From positions 1 through 5,013 of the forward strand of contig VBGQ01000117.1 of NCBI GenBank assembly GCA_005882055.1: 5,013 nt of DNA. Reading direction: 5' to 3'. The stretch's first letter is position 1. Each line of letters begins with the position of its first letter. Positions 4,554-5,013 of the stretch are shown here, in pieces. A program made the translations under genes and the position numbers. The notes beneath the pieces are model-generated. The model ran no database searches, was not told the origin of the DNA, and saw only the letters and a program-made list of their open reading frames with translations. Source of the stretch: Chloroflexota bacterium. GTDB lineage: Bacteria; Chloroflexota; Limnocylindria; QHBO01.

Positions 4554-5013
4554 GTGCAGAAGTTCATCGTCACCGGCGGGCAGCCGCTGACCGGCGAGGT
4601 CAAGATCGCCGGGGCGAAGAATTCGGTGCTGAAGCTGATGGCCGCCGCGGCCCTCACCGACGACCCGTGCGTGCTCAATAACGTGCCGCGCATCAGCGAC
4701 GTCGCGATCCTGCGCGAGACGATGAGCGACATCGGCTTCGACGTGAAGCGCACCGACGACGACGCGCTGGAGATCCGGGCGGCGGCCGCGGAGTGGCTCT
4801 TCGTGCCGCTCGAGGCGGCCATGAAGATGCGCGCCTCCTTCATCCTCCTCGGCCCGCTGCTGAGCCGATTCGGCCGCGTGATCATCAGCAACCCCGGTGG
4901 GGATCGCATTGGGCGGCGGCCCGTGAACCTGCACGTCGAGGCCATGACGGCCATGGGCGCCGAGATCGAGTACAAGAACGGCTACTACTTCGCCCACGCC
5001 CCGAGGGGTCGCC
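4554..5013 (+). CDS. murA: UDP-N-acetylglucosamine 1-carboxyvinyltransferase (MurA), N-terminal part, runs off right edge
   Basis: MurA transfers enolpyruvate from phosphoenolpyruvate to UDP-GlcNAc, the first committed cytoplasmic step of peptidoglycan synthesis. The 153 residues present match the N-terminal region of the EPSP-synthase-like fold: FIVTGGQPLTGEVKIAGAKN (4-23) with the substrate-binding pair Lys22-Asn23, SVLKLMAAAAL, MRASFILLGPLLSRFG (92-107) with Arg93 equivalent to E. coli Arg91, and the active-site loop PGGDRIGRRPVNLH (114-127). In that loop residue 117 (codon GAT, 4902-4904) is Asp where E. coli has Cys115, the residue alkylated by fosfomycin; Arg122 corresponds to E. coli Arg120. 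GTG 4554 gives the normal start point just before KFIVTGG. No Shine-Dalgarno is present, and a TAGACT -10 lies immediately upstream. The gene is complete on the 5' side, and about two thirds of the usual length is outside the window. Confidence 0.96.
   Translation, partial: MQKFIVTGGQPLTGEVKIAGAKNSVLKLMAAAALTDDPCVLNNVPRISDVAILRETMSDIGFDVKRTDDDALEIRAAAAEWLFVPLEAAMKMRASFILLGPLLSRFGRVIISNPGGDRIGRRPVNLHVEAMTAMGAEIEYKNGYYFAHAPRGR

Noticed and set aside
4379..4997. Minus-strand open frames opposite murA (4379-4975 and 4527-4997)
   Set aside because: They are antisense to a clearly recognised MurA, and their composition reflects the reversed biased codons.

Overview
The window carries the 3' half of an F1Fo-ATP synthase operon followed by a short, mixed accessory stretch and the start of a cell-wall gene. 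It is G+C-rich throughout (roughly two thirds by eye), with strongly G/C-biased third codon positions. Three features suggest a high-G+C, F420-using lineage such as Actinomycetota or Chloroflexota: a small protein of the deazaflavin (F420)-dependent nitroreductase type, a MurA with Asp in place of the fosfomycin-target Cys, and murA lying close behind atpC. The window has no rRNA or other marker that would settle the phylum, so this is inference.

Positions 1-3493, plus strand: the end of atpA (alpha; 5' end outside the window), then atpG (gamma), atpD (beta) and atpC (epsilon), in the standard order. atpA to atpG is 3 bases and atpG to atpD is 19 bases, each with a good Shine-Dalgarno sequence. 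The exception is atpD to atpC, a 137-base gap. It holds a long stem-loop, a second hairpin that can pair with the purine-rich ribosome-binding region of atpC, and a 43-codon open frame. That frame starts 5 bases after the atpD stop and ends with a TGA directly abutting the atpC GTG. The three together look like a translational-coupling or leader arrangement that could set epsilon dosage; this is a hypothesis. Alpha also ends in an unusual 35-residue charged Lys/Glu/Ser/Pro tail.

Positions 3490-3879, minus strand: the deazaflavin-type oxidoreductase gene is convergent with atpC. The two genes share one CTAG whose two strands both read TAG, and this lies in the loop of an 8-bp hairpin that could act as a bidirectional terminator.

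Positions 3880-4523, plus strand: 25 bases separate the oxidoreductase start from a divergent 85-residue orphan gene that looks leaderless. After it comes a 108-residue Cys/His-rich, probably metal-binding orphan.

Positions 4524-5013, plus strand: a TAGACT promoter-like element sits 7 bases before the GTG of murA (UDP-GlcNAc enolpyruvyl transferase), which runs off the right edge. Residue 117 is Asp where E. coli has Cys115, which predicts intrinsic fosfomycin insensitivity.

The large genes are ordinary housekeeping genes. I see no mobile element, CRISPR array, tRNA or rRNA. The parts most worth a second look are the atpD-atpC gap, the alpha tail, and the two small orphan genes.
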